64,000 nucleotides of DNA, taken from Symsagittifera roscoffensis. Lineage: Eukaryota; Xenacoelomorpha; Acoela; Convolutidae. Below the pieces are notes generated by a model that was given only the letters and a program-made list of their open reading frames with translations, made no database searches and had not been told where the DNA came from. The position numbers were made by a program, and so were the translations under genes. Where the stretch lies: assembly GCF_963678635.1 (NCBI RefSeq), contig NC_087065.1, forward strand, positions 60,042,754 through 60,106,753. The letters are read 5' to 3'. Every line of letters begins with the position of its first letter. Position 1 is the stretch's first letter. Shown here in pieces: positions 63,411 to 64,000 of this stretch.

Positions 63411-63441
63411 AGTATGAACTACTTTCATCAACTCTAAAACA

Positions 63442-63537
63442 ATGGCTGAAAAAAAGCAAAAAGACGAAAAATCGAATGTGCCACAGAAACGGCAGGCTCA
63501 ATCTTCAAAAAGCAGGAAGCTAAGACGGGGCACATGA
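63442..63537 (+). CDS. Short basic ORF after the T promoter
   Basis: It has 31 codons, rich in Lys, Arg, Gln and Ser (MAEKKQKDEK, then SSKSRKLRRGT). I do not recognise it. 15 bp later, in another frame, comes the ORF A-like part (SEEENLAANRRAARLV). One indel would join them, so this may be the broken N-terminus of ORF A or a spliced exon. Confidence 0.35.
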   Translation: MAEKKQKDEKSNVPQKRQAQSSKSRKLRRGT

Positions 63538-63547
63538 CCAAAATGGT

Positions 63548-63660
63548 TTGCAGTCATCAGAAGAGGAAAACTTAGCTGCGAACAGACGCGCAGCAAGGTT
63601 GGTGTCATCTTCCTTTTCATTTTCGAAGTCTACATCCTACACCACCAATGATGGCTAGCA
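63548..63660 (+). pseudogene. Unknown ORF A, copy 2 (partial)
   Basis: The frame LQSSEEENLAANRRAARL continues through a Ser-rich stretch to a stop at about 63658. It resembles 60690-60760. Confidence 0.4.
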
Positions 63661-63975
63661 ATTTTCATTTGAGTTAGATTTGGAAATATATGACCTTTTG
63701 TTACGGACATATTTCAATGAAATTTCAATTCAGATTTGCCAATTGAAGCAGGCAGGCCTGATGAAAATGACAAACTCAGAATGAAATCACCGTCAGCTAA
63801 CCGCATCCTTGATTGTAAGTACCTGTGAGCACAAAGCATATGACTTTGATACCGACATACTTTAATTGAAGTTCAGTTAAGATTTGTAGATTGAGTATGC
63901 AAGCCCAATGAAAGTGAAAAACCCAAAAATACATATTTGTCTGCTATCTCCGCGCCCATTGATGGCTATTATTCG
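63640..63975 (+). repeat. Two tandem modules related to 60800-61000
   Basis: The order TATGACYTTT, GAAATTTCAATTCAGATTTG, GCAAGCCCAATGAAA, CGCGCCCATTGATGG occurs twice, about 160 bp apart, with changes. Confidence 0.55.
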
Positions 63976-64000
63976 TGAGTAACCTGCTTTTTTGCTGCGC

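Larger units (their letters stand above)
62316..63440 (+). mobile_element. Family-T element split by an H element; TATA at 63403
   Basis: The left part 62316-62503 ends CCAATTTGAG and the right part 63030-63440 resumes CTGGATCATTAATAAA, matching the uninterrupted family order. The right end is CCTATATAAGAGTATGAACT and CATCAACTCTAAAA, and the next ATG is at 63442. Confidence 0.75.
59069..64000 (-). other. Presumed BIRC6 intron (no exon recognised)
   Basis: The first found BIRC6 exon begins in phase 0 with a clear acceptor, so the gene must continue upstream. I could not see a BIRC6-like exon in this stretch. If the gene continues beyond 64000, the T elements and ORFs A/B lie antisense inside one intron. 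Confidence 0.55.

Overview
This is a nuclear window from an AT-rich, intron-rich, repeat-heavy animal genome. Two spliced minus-strand genes with conventional GT-AG introns are recognisable: the 3' part of a BIRC6 (BRUCE/apollon) gene and a complete ZDHHC4-type palmitoyltransferase gene. BEL/Pao and Ty3/Gypsy retroelements plus tRNA-derived short elements fit an invertebrate metazoan; I cannot name the phylum from the sequence. Repeat boundaries below are read by eye and may be off by several bases.

Layout. 1-10665: decayed BEL/Pao retrotransposon on the plus strand, with a tandemly triplicated gag segment, a reverse transcriptase lacking its catalytic aspartates, RNase H and a frameshifted integrase. 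It is flanked by 2.1-2.3 kb direct repeats that share the same integrase deletion. 10619-21290: almost entirely one repeat family, made of two tandem ~3 kb units, each holding a 1.8 kb foldback element with ~165 bp terminal inverted repeats, followed by two inverted partial copies. 21290-23284: tRNA-SINE debris. 23285-29224 (minus): six-exon ZDHHC4-like gene, 466 codons. 29225-33195: intergenic, with a degenerate ~170 bp minisatellite. 33196-59068 (minus): the last 18 coding exons found for BIRC6, 1089 codons, with all phases consistent, ending in the UBC (E2) domain and a C-terminal tail. 59069-64000: no host exon seen; repeated promoter-like elements and two small unknown ORF families on the plus strand.

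Mobile background of the BIRC6 region. Two short repeat families dominate. Family T is a ~445 bp element in about 17 copies, all on the plus strand (antisense to BIRC6); its 3' end is a TATA box plus about 30 bp, so it resembles a promoter cut off at its transcription start. Family H is a 350-620 bp element beginning with a GCGAAGC/GCTTCGC hairpin, carrying a reversed tRNA-like A/B-box region and ending in AGTGTAAA. A T copy sits inside an H copy at 43106-43550, and an H copy sits inside a T copy at 62504-63029, so both were mobile. At 63403 and 60152 T copies lie directly upstream of an ATG, near the unknown ORFs.

Most notable: (1) the intron before the BIRC6 exon carrying the E2 catalytic cysteine begins with an in-frame, differently encoded copy of that exon's first codons (VCVSIL against VCLSIL); (2) the promoter-like T family; (3) the unknown ORF families at 60-64 kb.
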